Origin: Saccharomyces mikatae IFO 1815
Taxonomy: Eukaryota > Ascomycota > Saccharomycetes > Saccharomycetales > Saccharomycetaceae
DNA: 64,000 nucleotides
Direction: 5' to 3'
Assembly (NCBI RefSeq): GCF_947241705.1
Contig: NC_079260.1
Span: 248,001 to 312,000, forward strand
Under the pieces are notes generated by a model that ran no database searches, was not told the origin of the DNA, and saw only the letters and a program-made list of their open reading frames with translations. Below are positions 1 through 10,929 of this stretch, piece by piece; within the stretch, counting starts at the first letter, position 1; each line of letters begins with the position of its first letter. A program made the position numbers and the translations under genes.

Positions 1-692
1 AGGCAGAGCGCTTGATTGAATCATATTATGAAGAATATGGATTGTCTGTGAAAGGTCTCATAAAGAATAGACAAATTGATGATATCTTACAATATAACAC
101 GTTCATTGATGATTCTTTACCTCTGCAAGACTATCTAAAACCTGATTGGAAATTAAGGGAGCTGTTGATAAAATTAAAAAAGAAAAAGCTTGGCAGATTT
201 GATAAACTATGGCTGTTTACAAACTCATACAAAAACCACGCAATTAGGTGTGTGAGAATATTAGGTATTGCCGATCTGTTTGACGGCATAACTTATTGCC
301 ATTACGAAAAACCCATTGAGGAAGAGTTCATTTGCAAACCTGATCCTAAATTTTTCGAGATGGCGAGGTTACAGAGCGGGTTATCGAGTTTCTCGAATGC
401 TTGGTTCATCGACGACAACGAGAGTAACGTGGAGTCAGCCTTAGGTATGGGGATGGGTCATGTTATCCATTTAATAGAAGACTACCAGTATGACTCCGAG
501 AATATTATCACTAAGGACCATAGAAATAGGCAGCAGTTTTCCATATTGAAAGATATCCTTGAGATCCCATTGATAATGGGCGATAATGCTTTCCATCATT
601 CAGCTATTGCCATAAAGGAAATGGAAGAGATCGAAGAGGAAGGAGAAACAGTCAATTGGTCAAAACAACAGATCAACGTTCAATCGTCATAA
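1..692 (+). CDS. PHM8: Phm8, HAD-family nucleotide/lysophosphatidate phosphatase (5' end outside window)
   Basis: The frame is open from the left edge (first full codon at 3) to TAA at 690-692, giving about 230 residues. The S. cerevisiae protein is about 321, so the N-terminus and the nucleophile aspartate motif lie outside. Visible HAD-superfamily parts are the TNS motif in LWLFTNSYKNH and the acidic metal-binding motif FIDDNESNV. The family is known to dephosphorylate nucleoside monophosphates to nucleosides during starvation, and lysophosphatidic acid; SDT1 is its paralog. Its stop lies only three bases from the stop of the convergent KRE29, so the two 3' UTRs must overlap. The TTG at 12 is not a start, because the frame continues upstream of it. 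Confidence 0.93.
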   Translation, partial: AERLIESYYEEYGLSVKGLIKNRQIDDILQYNTFIDDSLPLQDYLKPDWKLRELLIKLKKKKLGRFDKLWLFTNSYKNHAIRCVRILGIADLFDGITYCHYEKPIEEEFICKPDPKFFEMARLQSGLSSFSNAWFIDDNESNVESALGMGMGHVIHLIEDYQYDSENIITKDHRNRQQFSILKDILEIPLIMGDNAFHHSAIAIKEMEEIEEEGETVNWSKQQINVQSS

Positions 693-695
693 GCG

Positions 696-2096
696 TCATC
701 TGATTTTAGAAAACAAGTTTAATATACCTTTCAAAATAGAAATTTCAACGTCATTTGTTGTTTCATTTGAGATATCCAATATGCAGTCTTTGAAATATTC
801 TGTTACTTGGGATTTGGGTCCAAAAGGAGTATGTTTCGAACCGTACATCATCAAAATGAAATACAGCAAATTCTTATAGTTTTTATAGTCAAACATTTCA
901 TTAAATTCATTGATTATATTCTGCTCTATAGTACTAATTCGGCATCGTTCTTTGTTAAAGAGTCTCCCAAGTAAGGCGGTTTGTATATTGGGGAAGATTT
1001 GTAGTAGTCTATAATGTAAAAAAAAATCGTCCTTGCACACAATCTCAAAATATGAGTTTATGAACTCTGTATGATCAAATAGTTCCAAAACCTTAAGGCA
1101 CATATTGTGGTCCAATCCCATGGCGTTAAAAACATTTCTGTCCAAAATTAAACAGATGAAAGCTTTCAGAAAAACCTCCCTAACATCTCCATCAGCACTG
1201 TAGTAGTACATTAAAAACTTGAGCATTTTGTCAGTGGGATAAATTGTGCATAAATTATCGTGTTTGGCATTTTCTTTTTTCTCGTAGTTAATTCTTAGTG
1301 AGAAACATTTTTCTTCGTTGACACCAAATAAGACTAGTAAGTTTGTGATATTGGGACATTTCAAGCGAAGAAATTCAGGAACGTTCCCTTTGCATGTATT
1401 ACTACCGAACAAGAATGAATAATCCATATCTTTCATTTCTAAGTCCATCAACTCCTCAAAATGACAGTTTTCAGAGATGAAATACCAATCTTTGTATTTA
1501 TCGGATATAGTTTCCTTGGTGACCACATCTAAATATTTTTCAGGGATAATTCCGCCACACTTTATGCTTTTTTGTAACTCACTCTTGGCCGCAGTATTAC
1601 TGGTGGTCACTATACCTGTGCTCCCGCTAGGTGAGTCCAATATTTCCTTTTCTAAATCTCTTAGTTTTGTCACCCTGGTAGTAATCATACTATCGAAACT
1701 GTCACCTAAATTGAAATTCTTCAATGGGACATAATCGATTATTTTCCTAGGTATCTTCAAAATCGTTTCTCTTTCATTATTGTTTAAAGCTTTTCTCTTT
1801 AAGATTGGGTCGAAATTATCGCTAGACTTTACCTTGACATTAGGGAGAATTAGATCACTGTCTTCTAGGCTCGAGAACTCTTCGTCACTTTCAAGAGTGT
1901 CATTCTCAGTATCGCTGATAAAGTTGGGTTGCACCTTCTCATCGTCATCGTCATCGTCATCGCGGAAGCTACTGCCTGCACCCGTCGGTATCAAGGGAGA
2001 ATCAAACCCTGAAATTTGTGAATCTGGGACAATTTCTAACTCTTCATTTAAGGATGAGTCCAAGCTTCCCATTTCCAAACTTGGTCTGCTGTTCAT
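696..2096 (-). CDS. KRE29: Kre29, subunit of the SMC5-SMC6 complex (Nse6 role)
   Basis: This 466-residue protein matches S. cerevisiae Kre29 in length (about 464) and position. Kre29 pairs with Nse5 and helps load the Smc5-Smc6 complex on chromatin for DNA repair and recombination-intermediate control. The N-terminal ~120 residues are acidic and look disordered, with a run of seven aspartates at about residues 46-52 encoded by alternating GAT/GAC codons. The C-terminal two thirds is hydrophobic and helical, as expected for the folded part. There is no catalytic motif. The start is ATG at 2096. Its 3' end nearly abuts that of PHM8. Confidence 0.93.
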   Translation of the reverse strand: MNSRPSLEMGSLDSSLNEELEIVPDSQISGFDSPLIPTGAGSSFRDDDDDDDEKVQPNFISDTENDTLESDEEFSSLEDSDLILPNVKVKSSDNFDPILKRKALNNNERETILKIPRKIIDYVPLKNFNLGDSFDSMITTRVTKLRDLEKEILDSPSGSTGIVTTSNTAAKSELQKSIKCGGIIPEKYLDVVTKETISDKYKDWYFISENCHFEELMDLEMKDMDYSFLFGSNTCKGNVPEFLRLKCPNITNLLVLFGVNEEKCFSLRINYEKKENAKHDNLCTIYPTDKMLKFLMYYYSADGDVREVFLKAFICLILDRNVFNAMGLDHNMCLKVLELFDHTEFINSYFEIVCKDDFFLHYRLLQIFPNIQTALLGRLFNKERCRISTIEQNIINEFNEMFDYKNYKNLLYFILMMYGSKHTPFGPKSQVTEYFKDCILDISNETTNDVEISILKGILNLFSKIR

Positions 2097-2290
2097 CTAA
2101 TACTATTTTATCATTTCGTTGTTCCTATTTCCGGAAGTTCTATTTTATGGGACGATGCGATGCTGGCATGTTATACATGGAATGGAAAGAGGTAGAACCA
2201 AAAACAAGTAAAAAGAAAACCTACATATAAAAAGATATAAAGGTATTTTAGCTTCGACAAGCGATCAATTTGAAGAAGATATCGTTTCTC

Positions 2291-3288
2291 AACAGTGAAC
2301 GCTGGAACTTCCTGCTGCTGTGTCTTTTTCTGTTTAGCCACAACATAAAGGACGCCAGACAAAAGACCTAGAAAGATGGAAGAAAAGACAATAAGTTTCT
2401 TGGAGCGTCAAAGAACACCAGTCCGATCAAGGCCATGTGTAGGTCATTCAAAGCTCAGACCATAGAATACGTCGTAAAGAAGTAACACGGACACACCAAC
2501 CGGAACAGTACGATATCCCAACGGACGTCAACCCGCTAATGATCATTATTGTAAGCGAGTCAGCAGATATGTTCATTGACAGATTTTCTGCAGACCAATC
2601 TTCGGTAATTAATCAATGAACGAGCAGCAAAGGCAATGCCAATATATTGGTGTCATAGTCTTTAAAGTTCGTCACCTGAATTCTCTTTCGCATGATCAAA
2701 ACAAACGACGCCGAAGAGATACAGCTAGTATCAAAAGGTACCCTGGATTCAAGTCGAACGTCGTTGATCCAAGAATTTCCTCGTCGAGGTCACCCAAAGA
2801 TGATACCATGGTTGTAACGGCCCGCTGGTTGGCCCAGGTATCCACTACGGATGAAAGTACCATCATGATGAACGATGACAACTCTAGGGAGGTAACGTTT
2901 CCACCAAGAAATAGTACTTCACCATAAGCTATGAGAATAATCGTTAGGTTTTTAAACATTGTGTAGATAGCACGGTGAGGTACTGTAGGCTCCTGGATGA
3001 ACTATAGATCATCAGCACCAGCAGTAAAGATTTTGGGCGCCAGTTCTTCACATCAGTCCTGTTCAAAGACCGGAACTTAGCGACACCTACAACTTACAAA
3101 ACGCATAGTGTCACAGTGCACACCAGCGATTGTACGAATAACATTACAAAGTTCATGTTAAACTTGTACAAGCTTACGACGAATATATTTGCTACCATCA
3201 TTAAAATCGAGGATGCACAGTAAGATAGGATTGACGCTGGCCCAGAGTTGGCCACAGATTTAGCCCATTTATGCTTATTCTTGTTCAT
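2291..3288 (-). pseudogene. HVG1: HVG1 relic: decayed paralog of the GDP-mannose transporter Vrg4
   Basis: Read on the minus strand, successive frames match Vrg4 from end to end: the N-terminal block with [11 protein letters not shown] and [12 protein letters not shown] (ATG at 3288), then [10 protein letters not shown], then [16 protein letters not shown] (from 2959), then FVLIMRKRI and TNFKDYDT, then [16 protein letters not shown], then [10 protein letters not shown] and YVVAKQKK near 2340. The frame is broken by stops at 3094-3096 and 2613-2615, frameshifts near 2975 and 2730, a small deletion where Vrg4 reads about MFYN, and further shifts near 2420-2470. The GALNK nucleotide-sugar-binding motif is degraded to about ALND. 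Vrg4 carries GDP-mannose into the Golgi; this copy cannot. As I recall, the S. cerevisiae locus is annotated as a short HVG1 plus a separate small ORF, YER039C-A, so it too is probably decaying. Confidence 0.9.
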
Positions 3289-3601
3289 TATCACCACTTG
3301 TTCTTGATCATGCTACAGCTTTCCAAGCTTCACTTCTTGTACTCTATTACTATCTGTTCCTTAAGACGTTCTTGGCGTATTATACTCATGAATCTTCGCT
3401 GCCGTAACCCGGCAAACCTGTTCCCGAAAGAAAGTGACATGGCAATGCTGAGAGAGAGGAAAGAGTCATCTAGCAAGACAGAGGAAGATGTTTGAGAAAG
3501 ATGGGTTAAGGTTAAGGTGTCAAGCAACCAACAGAACATAGTTTGTAAGAAAGAGAGACGAGAGAGAGCACAGGGCCCCCTTTTTTCCCACCAAAAAACA
3601 A
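3289..3601. other. Intergenic: HVG1 relic to GLN3 (GLN3 5' region)
   Basis: This 313-base stretch serves as the upstream region of GLN3. It contains a pyrimidine-rich run just before the GLN3 start and short ORFs on both strands with no recognisable similarity. I see no GATA-factor site cluster that I would call. Confidence 0.5.
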
Positions 3602-5803
3602 ATGCAAGACGACCCCAAAAATTCGAAGCTGTACGACCTGCTGAATAGTCATCTGGACGTGCACGGTCGAAGTGGTGAAGAGTCTAGACAAACAGGTATG
3701 AATAGGAGCCAAAGCGGCAGTAGCACTGGTGAGAACGAGGAGGATGTGGCATTTACTAGCGGGTTAAACGGCGGCACATTCGACTCTATGCTGGAGGCAC
3801 TACCCGATGATTTATATTTCACAGACTTCGTGTCTCCATTCACCGCAGCTGCCACTACAAGTGTGACCACTAAGACAATCGAGGAGAATATACCGGTTTC
3901 CAACCATATGGAGGATGATATTGCAATGTTTGATTCACTGGCCACGAGTCAGCCCATCGACATAGCCGCATCCAACCAACAAAACGGTGAAATTGCCCAA
4001 CTCTGGGACTTCAATGTGGACCAATTCAACATGACGCCGAGTAATTCGAGTGGTTCCGCGACTATTAGTGCTCCAAACAGTTTTACATCTGATATACCGC
4101 AATACAACCACGGCTCGCTCGGTAACAGTGTCCCCAAATCTTCTTTGTTTCCATACAATGCTACTACATGCAGCAGCAACAGCAACAGCAATCACCCAAC
4201 TAATTCTAGCAGTAGTAATCCGAACGTTAATCCGCATTCCCACCACTCCTTTAACATCTACAAGTTACAAAATAACAACTCATCTTCATCCGCAATGAAC
4301 GTTATTAGTAATAATAGCAGCAATAACAATATTCAGCATCCTTTTTTAAAGAAGAGCGACTCAATGGGGCTATCTTCATCTAACACAACGAACTCGGTAA
4401 GGAAGAACTCGCTTATTAAGCCAATGTCATCCACGTCGCTAGCCAACTTTAAAAGGGCTGCCTCGGTGTCTTCTAGTATGTCAAATATGGAACCATCGGT
4501 GCAAAGTAAAAAACCTCTGATACAATGTTTTAACTGTAAAACCTTCAAGACACCACTTTGGAGGAGAAGCCCGGAAGGAAACACACTTTGTAATGCGTGT
4601 GGTCTTTTCCAAAAATTACATGGTACCATGAGGCCATTATCTTTAAAATCAGACGTTATCAAGAAAAGGATTTCAAAGAAGAGAGCCAAACAGACGGACT
4701 CAAACATTTCACAAAATACCCCGAATGCCCCCTCAAGCGCCTCGACATCAGTATCCGCTTCTAATACCAAACCTATACGATCAAGGAAAAAGTCATTGCA
4801 ACAGAACTCTTTATCTAGAGTAATACCCGAAGAAATCACCAGTGATAATATCAATGATAATAACAATATCCTCACCGTAAATAGAGGAGGCTATAATTTC
4901 AATTCGGTTCCTTCTCCAGTCCTCATGAGCAACCAATCGTATAATAGCACTAGCGCAAATTTTAATGGAGGAAGCAATGCAAATTTGAACTCTAATAACT
5001 TAATGCGTCACAATTCGAATACTGTTACTCCTAACTTCAGAAGGTCTTCAAGGAGAAGTAGTACTTCATCTAACACCTCGAGCTCTAGTAAATCTTCATC
5101 CAGGTCAGTGGTTCCGATTTTACCCAAGCCTTCTCCTAATAGTGCAAATTCACAACAGTTCAACATGAATATGAACCTAATGAACACAACAAATAACATA
5201 AGTGCAGGTAATAGTGTCGCGTCTTCACCAAGAATTATATCGTCGGCAAACTTCAACTCAAATAGCCCTTTACAGCAGAACCTTATGTCCAATTCTTTCC
5301 AACGCCAAGGAATGAATATACCAAGAAGAAAGATGACACGTAATGCTTCATACTCCTCGTCATTTATGGCTGCATCCTTGCAGCAATTACACGAACAGCA
5401 ACAAGTGGACGTGAATCCTAACTCAGGTACGAATTCAAACAGACAAAATTGGAATGCAAGCAGTAACGTCTCTACAAGCTCAAGGTCGTCAAATTTTGTC
5501 ACCCAAAAGTCTAATTTTGATATTTTCAACACTCCTGTAGATTCACCAAGTGTTTCAAGGCCTTCTTCAAGAAAATCACACACTTCATTGCTATCACAAC
5601 AATTGCAAAACTCAGAAACTAATTCGTTTACTTCAAATCACAAGTATAACCAAAGACTTACAAGTGATTCCACTTCACCTATCAAGTATGAAGCAAATGT
5701 GAGTACAGGGGGAAAATCTAGTGAGGATAGCTCCACAAAGGAATCCTCTAAAGAAAGTTCAGCGATTGCAGATGAATTGGATTGGTTAAAGTTCGGTATA
5801 TGA
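3602..5803 (+). CDS. GLN3: Gln3, GATA-type activator of nitrogen-catabolite genes
   Basis: This 733-residue protein (S. cerevisiae about 730) begins [14 protein letters not shown], as in the known protein. It holds a single GATA zinc finger with C309-X2-C312-X17-C330-X2-C333, followed by a basic stretch rich in K/R at about 350-362 that fits DNA contact and nuclear import. An acidic/hydrophobic N-terminal region (about 60-130) corresponds to the activation region, and the rest is N/S-rich and low in complexity. Gln3 binds GATAAG sites and turns on poor-nitrogen genes. When nitrogen is good, Ure2 and TORC1-dependent phosphorylation hold it in the cytoplasm. The extreme C-terminus [10 protein letters not shown] is kept. 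The long antisense ORFs inside it are by-products of the serine/asparagine-rich code. Confidence 0.97.
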   Translation: MQDDPKNSKLYDLLNSHLDVHGRSGEESRQTGMNRSQSGSSTGENEEDVAFTSGLNGGTFDSMLEALPDDLYFTDFVSPFTAAATTSVTTKTIEENIPVSNHMEDDIAMFDSLATSQPIDIAASNQQNGEIAQLWDFNVDQFNMTPSNSSGSATISAPNSFTSDIPQYNHGSLGNSVPKSSLFPYNATTCSSNSNSNHPTNSSSSNPNVNPHSHHSFNIYKLQNNNSSSSAMNVISNNSSNNNIQHPFLKKSDSMGLSSSNTTNSVRKNSLIKPMSSTSLANFKRAASVSSSMSNMEPSVQSKKPLIQCFNCKTFKTPLWRRSPEGNTLCNACGLFQKLHGTMRPLSLKSDVIKKRISKKRAKQTDSNISQNTPNAPSSASTSVSASNTKPIRSRKKSLQQNSLSRVIPEEITSDNINDNNNILTVNRGGYNFNSVPSPVLMSNQSYNSTSANFNGGSNANLNSNNLMRHNSNTVTPNFRRSSRRSSTSSNTSSSSKSSSRSVVPILPKPSPNSANSQQFNMNMNLMNTTNNISAGNSVASSPRIISSANFNSNSPLQQNLMSNSFQRQGMNIPRRKMTRNASYSSSFMAASLQQLHEQQQVDVNPNSGTNSNRQNWNASSNVSTSSRSSNFVTQKSNFDIFNTPVDSPSVSRPSSRKSHTSLLSQQLQNSETNSFTSNHKYNQRLTSDSTSPIKYEANVSTGGKSSEDSSTKESSKESSAIADELDWLKFGI

Positions 5804-6275
5804 CCGCGTATTATCGCTATCATCATTTCTCATGTTAATAATCACTGAACGGTTGCATTGATAGATTATTTATTTATTACCTCTGATCACTACGATCAGC
5901 ATTGGTATTATTCGTTTTGCGATTAAATTACTTGTAAAAAAGGAAATGGTAATATATTGGCATTGAACACTGGTTGTTCTATTTGTAGTACTTTTATGTA
6001 GTCATATGTTATTAGGAATTTGTAATATCAGTCTAATTATTTTTTGATACTTTTCTTACTAATTGTACCTATTGCTGTTATATTTTTTCATTATTTCTTT
6101 CCTTTTTTTAAAGGGCCTTTTTCATTGTTATTTTCTTTTTCTTATAATGACCACGATCGAACCACTCAATCAATACTTGAAAGAAAAATTGGTAATCGTT
6201 TTTTAACTGTGTCCAATGAATTGACAGTTTTGTTGTGCATTGTTCACCTGTAAAATTCTTAATACTGCACAATAA
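5804..6275. other. Intergenic: GLN3 to YEN1
   Basis: This 472-base AT-rich stretch between two plus-strand genes must hold the GLN3 3' processing signals and the YEN1 promoter. It has T-rich runs around 6080-6150. I see no other gene or repeat in it. Confidence 0.5.
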
Positions 6276-8561
6276 ATGGGTGTCCCACAAATATGGGAGT
6301 TTTTGAAACCACATTTGCAAGATTCCAGAATACCGTTAAGAAAATTCATCATTGATTTCAATGAATCACAGAAAAGACCCCCAAGAATCGCTATTGATGC
6401 ATATGGATGGTTGTTTGAATGCGGATTCATTCAGAATTCTGATATGAAATCCAGATCAAGATCAAGAAGTCCTATGCGTTCACCTCGGAATAGTGATATA
6501 GAAACCACCCAAGAACACCATGGTAACAGGAACTACAGATCTACGGGAAAAGCTGTGATAAACTTTTTATCTCGGTTGAAGGAACTGCTGAGTCTGAACC
6601 TGGAATTCTTACTTGTATTTGACGGAACCATGAAGCCTTCCTTCAAAAAGAAATTTAACATGGAATCAATTGCTACCTATTATGATGATGAAAAAGAGTA
6701 CTATTCAAATTGGAAACAGCATATTGAAAATCATAAAATTTATGGCAATTGCCAGGGGCTATCAGCGTCATCCGTCCCAGGTTTTCTTAGCCTTGTGCGA
6801 CAATTGTTGGACTTGATGAACATTTCGTATGTATTAGCATGTGGAGAAGGAGAAGCACAATGTGTTTGGCTACAAGTTTCTGGGGCTGTGGACTTTGTTT
6901 TAAGTAATGATTCAGATACCCTTATTTTTGGGGGGGAACGAATCCTGAGAAACTACTCAAAATTTTACAATGATTTTGGCCCAACTTCAATAACTTCCCA
7001 TAGTCCAAGTAGACATTACGATAGCAAAGAACCTTTTATTACTATTGTAGATCTATCTAGAATCAACCAAGTAGCACGAAGGAAATTTGATCGCATATCC
7101 CTCTTGTTTTTCAGTGTGTTATTGGGTGCCGATTATAACCATGGGATCAAGGGCTTAGGTAAACATAAATCTTTGCAATTGGCCCAATGCAAAAATCCCA
7201 ACTTTTCCATGGAGTTTTATGACATTTTCAAAGATTTCAAGATAGAAGACCCGGAATCAGAGAATTTAAGAAGGTCTCGATATAGTACATTTCAAGAAAC
7301 GTTATATTCATATTGCAAGGATCATTCCGTCCAGCTGTTTGGGAGAAATTATTCAGGTTTACTGAATCAAGGTTCATTTGAAGGTTGGCCATCAACAGTG
7401 GCAATTATGCATTATTTTCACCCCATTGTCCAACCACATTTCGATGAAGAAGTTTTCAACGATAGGTTTGTAAATATGACTGGAAACGGGAATTACAGAA
7501 AGATAAACTTTAATAGATTAAAATGTTTCTTACAAAGTTTGAGATTACCTCAAATCTCTAACTTCGATAAATGGTTCCATGATACCATGCACGAGATGTT
7601 TTTATTAAGAGAATTTTTGTCATATGACGAACCTGATAGTATAGGTAAAGGTAACATGAGAATTACAGAAGAAAAAACAGTGAATATAGACGGTGATAAA
7701 TTTCATATTGCATGTTTCAAAATCCGGTATACGACGTTCTTGCCTGAAATTCCCATTTCTTCTCAGTCCCTTTCGAAATCAAATAATTCTCCAAGCAGAA
7801 GTAAGAGCCCTACACGGCGTCAGGCAGATATAATAGATTACCCCAACAGTCTCTGGTTACCCAAATATTTGATACCTCAGTCCCATCCATTAGTAGTTCA
7901 ATATTATGAGACACAGCAAACTGTATTAAAGGGAAAAAAAGGGAATAAAACGAAGAAGACTGGATCGTGGCAGAAGAATAACTTAGATGATTTCCTACGA
8001 AAGCATGCATCGCCAATTAAGAATATCCAAAAGCTAGATGAATCGAAGAAGCAAATCTTGAAACCTGTAAAGAAGCGACTTTTTGTAGACACAGACGAAG
8101 ACACAAGTTTAGAAGAAATACCAGCCCCCATTGTATCAACCGCCACGGATAAACACAGCGATTTTAACGATGATAACGATGATTCATTGATTTTTGTTGA
8201 CGAGGTTACAAACAGCCAAACTATACTAGATAATTCGCCTAGCAAAAGATTTTGGGATCTTACTCAGGATGAACCGACTGAAGCTGGAAAGACTGTAATG
8301 GAAGTGTCGCCAATTAAAAAGTCAAGGATCGGTAGTGATGAGAAAAATGTGCCTCCATCAATAACCTGTTCAAAGTCAGACTTAATAACCTCCACAGCCA
8401 ATGTTCATCTTCGAAGTCCCAAGATGCTGTCTTCAAACGTGACAGGCCTACGGTTAAAGAGAGAGAATTCCTCTGTTCTTGATCAACTTGTCACAGACGC
8501 CCAAGAAACAATTAATCGATTTGTTGCTTATGACAGTGACAGTAGTAGCAGCATTGAATGA
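6276..8561 (+). CDS. YEN1: Yen1, Holliday-junction resolvase (XPG/Rad2 family, GEN1 ortholog)
   Basis: This 761-residue protein (S. cerevisiae about 759) starts MGVPQIWEFL, the XPG N-terminal signature. The internal XPG catalytic block ACGEGEAQCVWL is followed by VDFVLSNDSDTL with the expected acidic metal ligands, and the helix-hairpin-helix region carries LLGADYNHGIKGLGK. Two SR-rich stretches (SRSRSRSP near residue 60 and SPSRSKSPTRR near 510), plus several SP sites and a basic segment PVKKRLF, fit cell-cycle control of nuclear import by Cdk. Yen1 is known to be held inactive until anaphase, then released by Cdc14 to cut remaining recombination junctions. Start is ATG at 6276. Confidence 0.96.
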   Translation: MGVPQIWEFLKPHLQDSRIPLRKFIIDFNESQKRPPRIAIDAYGWLFECGFIQNSDMKSRSRSRSPMRSPRNSDIETTQEHHGNRNYRSTGKAVINFLSRLKELLSLNLEFLLVFDGTMKPSFKKKFNMESIATYYDDEKEYYSNWKQHIENHKIYGNCQGLSASSVPGFLSLVRQLLDLMNISYVLACGEGEAQCVWLQVSGAVDFVLSNDSDTLIFGGERILRNYSKFYNDFGPTSITSHSPSRHYDSKEPFITIVDLSRINQVARRKFDRISLLFFSVLLGADYNHGIKGLGKHKSLQLAQCKNPNFSMEFYDIFKDFKIEDPESENLRRSRYSTFQETLYSYCKDHSVQLFGRNYSGLLNQGSFEGWPSTVAIMHYFHPIVQPHFDEEVFNDRFVNMTGNGNYRKINFNRLKCFLQSLRLPQISNFDKWFHDTMHEMFLLREFLSYDEPDSIGKGNMRITEEKTVNIDGDKFHIACFKIRYTTFLPEIPISSQSLSKSNNSPSRSKSPTRRQADIIDYPNSLWLPKYLIPQSHPLVVQYYETQQTVLKGKKGNKTKKTGSWQKNNLDDFLRKHASPIKNIQKLDESKKQILKPVKKRLFVDTDEDTSLEEIPAPIVSTATDKHSDFNDDNDDSLIFVDEVTNSQTILDNSPSKRFWDLTQDEPTEAGKTVMEVSPIKKSRIGSDEKNVPPSITCSKSDLITSTANVHLRSPKMLSSNVTGLRLKRENSSVLDQLVTDAQETINRFVAYDSDSSSSIE

Positions 8562-8749
8562 AGTAACAGACTCAGTATTGAAACGTCCGCCACCACAGTT
8601 GACCGCGCCTGAAATGAGGGAGCGGCGATGAGTGAAAACATGGGCATATATAAAACAAACGTAGACATGGACACATTTTTTTAAATACTGTGTATACACT
8701 TAAACAGGTTAATATTTAGTACCAGAAGGTAACTTAAGAGAAGCTAGCT

Positions 8750-9304
8750 ATGTCATCACTTATTTCCAAAACCATTAAATTCGATCCAACGAAGGACAAA
8801 ATAATCACGTTGGCATGTGGGTGCTTTTGGGGCACAGAACACATATACAGGAAGTACCTAAATGACCGTATAGTGGATTGTAAAGTAGGCTATGCTAATG
8901 GAGCAGAATCTAAAAAGGACAGTTCTGATGGTGTTTCTTATAAAAGGGTTTGTGGCGGTGACACAGATTTCGCAGAGGTACTGCAAGTTTCCTATAATCC
9001 CAAAGTAATAACTTTGAAGGAATTGACGGATTTTTTTTTTAGAATTCATGACCCCACAACATCTAATTCTCAAGGACCTGACCACGGGACGCAATATCGT
9101 AGTGGCCTGTTTGCTCATTCAGATGCAGATTTAAAGGAATTAGCTAAAATTAAGGCAGAATGGCAACCAAAATGGGACAATAAGATTGCCACAATTATTG
9201 AACCAATTAAGAACTTTTATGATGCTGAGGAGTATCACCAATTATATCTGGATAAGAATCCACAAGGTTATGCATGCCCTACTCATTTCCTAAGGGATAT
9301 TTAG
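8750..9304 (+). CDS. MXR1: Mxr1, peptide methionine-S-sulfoxide reductase (MsrA)
   Basis: This 184-residue protein has the same length as S. cerevisiae Mxr1. The MsrA active-site motif GCFWGTEH is present with catalytic Cys25, followed by Glu30. The family signature HDPTTSNSQGPDHGTQYRS is intact and the C-terminal region ends HQLYLDKNPQGYACP, with a probable resolving cysteine. The enzyme reduces the S form of methionine sulfoxide with thioredoxin and protects against oxidative damage. A TATA-like ATATAAAA lies about 100 bases upstream of the ATG, and an AT-repeat polyadenylation-type region follows near 9388-9404. Confidence 0.97.
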   Translation: MSSLISKTIKFDPTKDKIITLACGCFWGTEHIYRKYLNDRIVDCKVGYANGAESKKDSSDGVSYKRVCGGDTDFAEVLQVSYNPKVITLKELTDFFFRIHDPTTSNSQGPDHGTQYRSGLFAHSDADLKELAKIKAEWQPKWDNKIATIIEPIKNFYDAEEYHQLYLDKNPQGYACPTHFLRDI

Positions 9305-9579
9305 ATCCCTATCTTTAATTTATACGCCTTTACTTATGAACTAAAATGTCAAGTGCATGAATGGAAATATTTACTGTTGAAGAATTTATTATATATATAT
9401 ATAGGTGTACAGGATCTATCTTTTCGATAACGTAACTTAATATCACATGCATTATTATAACATTGTGACAGAATCGTTAGCCGTTTTTTATTTTCGCAAT
9501 TTATATTGATGCTTTTAATGATCAAACCGTTGAGTCTTTGAACATAAAAACACTAAGAACTGAAGTAGAAGTGATTGAA

Positions 9580-10929
9580 TCAGTATCTGTAGTGGTCAGC
9601 CTTAAATGGACCTTCTTCTGGAATACCCAAGTATTCAGATTGGACGTGGCTCAATTTGGTCAATTTAACACCCAAGTTGCCTAAGTGGAATTTAGCAACG
9701 GCTTCATCCAAAATCTTTGGTAAGACATGAACACCAGTTTCGAATGGCCCAGTCTTTTGGAATTCAATGTGTCTTTCTCTGAAGGATTTGTCATTAGACT
9801 TAAATAAAGCAATTTGAGCTAAGACTTGGTTGGAGAATGAACAAGACATAACAAATGAGGAGTGACCAGTAGCACAACCTAGATTAACCAGTCTACCGTT
9901 GGCCAATAAGATGACATGTCTTCCGGAAGACAACAAGTAACGGTCGACTTGTGGTTTGATGTTGATACATTCTTTAGCATTCTCCTTTAACCAAGCAACA
10001 TCGATTTCGATATCGAAGTGACCAATGTTACAAACAATAGCATCTTCTGGCATATTGATGAAATGTTCACCATTGATAATATCTCTACAACCGGTAGTGG
10101 TGACGAAAACTTGACCAACGTGGGATGCATCTTCCATGGTAACGACTTGGAAACCTTCCATAGCAGCTTGTAAAGCATTGATAGGGTCGATTTCAGTAAC
10201 CAAGACACGGGCACCCATTCCTCTCAAAGAGGCAGCACAACCCTTACCGACATCACCGTAACCAGCAACAACGGCAACCTTACCAGCCAACATGACATCG
10301 GTAGCCCTCTTAATACCGTCAACCAAAGATTCTCTACAGCCGTACAAGTTGTCAAACTTGGACTTAGTGACAGAATCGTTAACGTTGATGGCAGGGACCT
10401 TTAATTTACCTTCCTTAACCATTCTGTATAAGTGGTGAACACCAGTGGTTGTTTCTTCAGAAACACCGAAACAGTCCTTTAACATTTCTGGGTGTTTTTC
10501 ATGGACTAAAGTGGTCAAGTCACCACCATCATCCAAAATCAAGTTCAATTTCTTGTTATCCTTGAAGGCGAATAATTGTTGCTCAATACACCATAAATAT
10601 TCTTCTTCAGTTTCACCCTTCCAGGCAAAGACTGGAACACCAGAAGCAGCGATAGCAGCGGCAGCATGGTCTTGAGTGGAATAGATGTTACAAGAAGTCC
10701 AGGTAACTTCGGCACCTAAAGCAACTAAAGTTTCAATCAAAACAGCAGTTTGAATGGTCATATGCAAACAACCGGCAATACGAGCACCTTTCAAAGGTTG
10801 GACGTTACCGTAAGCCTTTCTGATGGCCATCAAACCTGGCATTTCATGTTCAGCCAGTTCGATTTCCTTCCTACCGAAGGCAGCTAGAGAGATATCAGCG
10901 ATTTTGTAATTTTGAGCTGGAGCAGACAT
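9580..10929 (-). CDS. SAH1: Sah1, S-adenosyl-L-homocysteine hydrolase
   Basis: This 449-residue protein matches the yeast enzyme length exactly. It has the substrate-domain motif [11 protein letters not shown] (84-94), the catalytic stretch [22 protein letters not shown] (about 181-202, quoted only as a region) and the NAD-binding glycine motif GYGDVGKG (223-230). The C-terminal KADHYRY is intact. It splits S-adenosylhomocysteine, the product of all SAM-dependent methylations, into adenosine and homocysteine. Codon choice is strongly biased, with GGT, GCC, TTG and AGA dominating, as in highly expressed yeast genes. A palindromic TCACGTGA lies 240 bases upstream. Confidence 0.98.
   Translation of the reverse strand: MSAPAQNYKIADISLAAFGRKEIELAEHEMPGLMAIRKAYGNVQPLKGARIAGCLHMTIQTAVLIETLVALGAEVTWTSCNIYSTQDHAAAAIAASGVPVFAWKGETEEEYLWCIEQQLFAFKDNKKLNLILDDGGDLTTLVHEKHPEMLKDCFGVSEETTTGVHHLYRMVKEGKLKVPAINVNDSVTKSKFDNLYGCRESLVDGIKRATDVMLAGKVAVVAGYGDVGKGCAASLRGMGARVLVTEIDPINALQAAMEGFQVVTMEDASHVGQVFVTTTGCRDIINGEHFINMPEDAIVCNIGHFDIEIDVAWLKENAKECINIKPQVDRYLLSSGRHVILLANGRLVNLGCATGHSSFVMSCSFSNQVLAQIALFKSNDKSFRERHIEFQKTGPFETGVHVLPKILDEAVAKFHLGNLGVKLTKLSHVQSEYLGIPEEGPFKADHYRY

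Noticed and set aside
4333-5583. Long minus-strand ORFs (180 and 191 codons) within GLN3
   Set aside because: They mirror the serine/asparagine-rich coding sequence of GLN3 on the other strand, with leucine/glutamate-rich nonsense and no recognisable protein.
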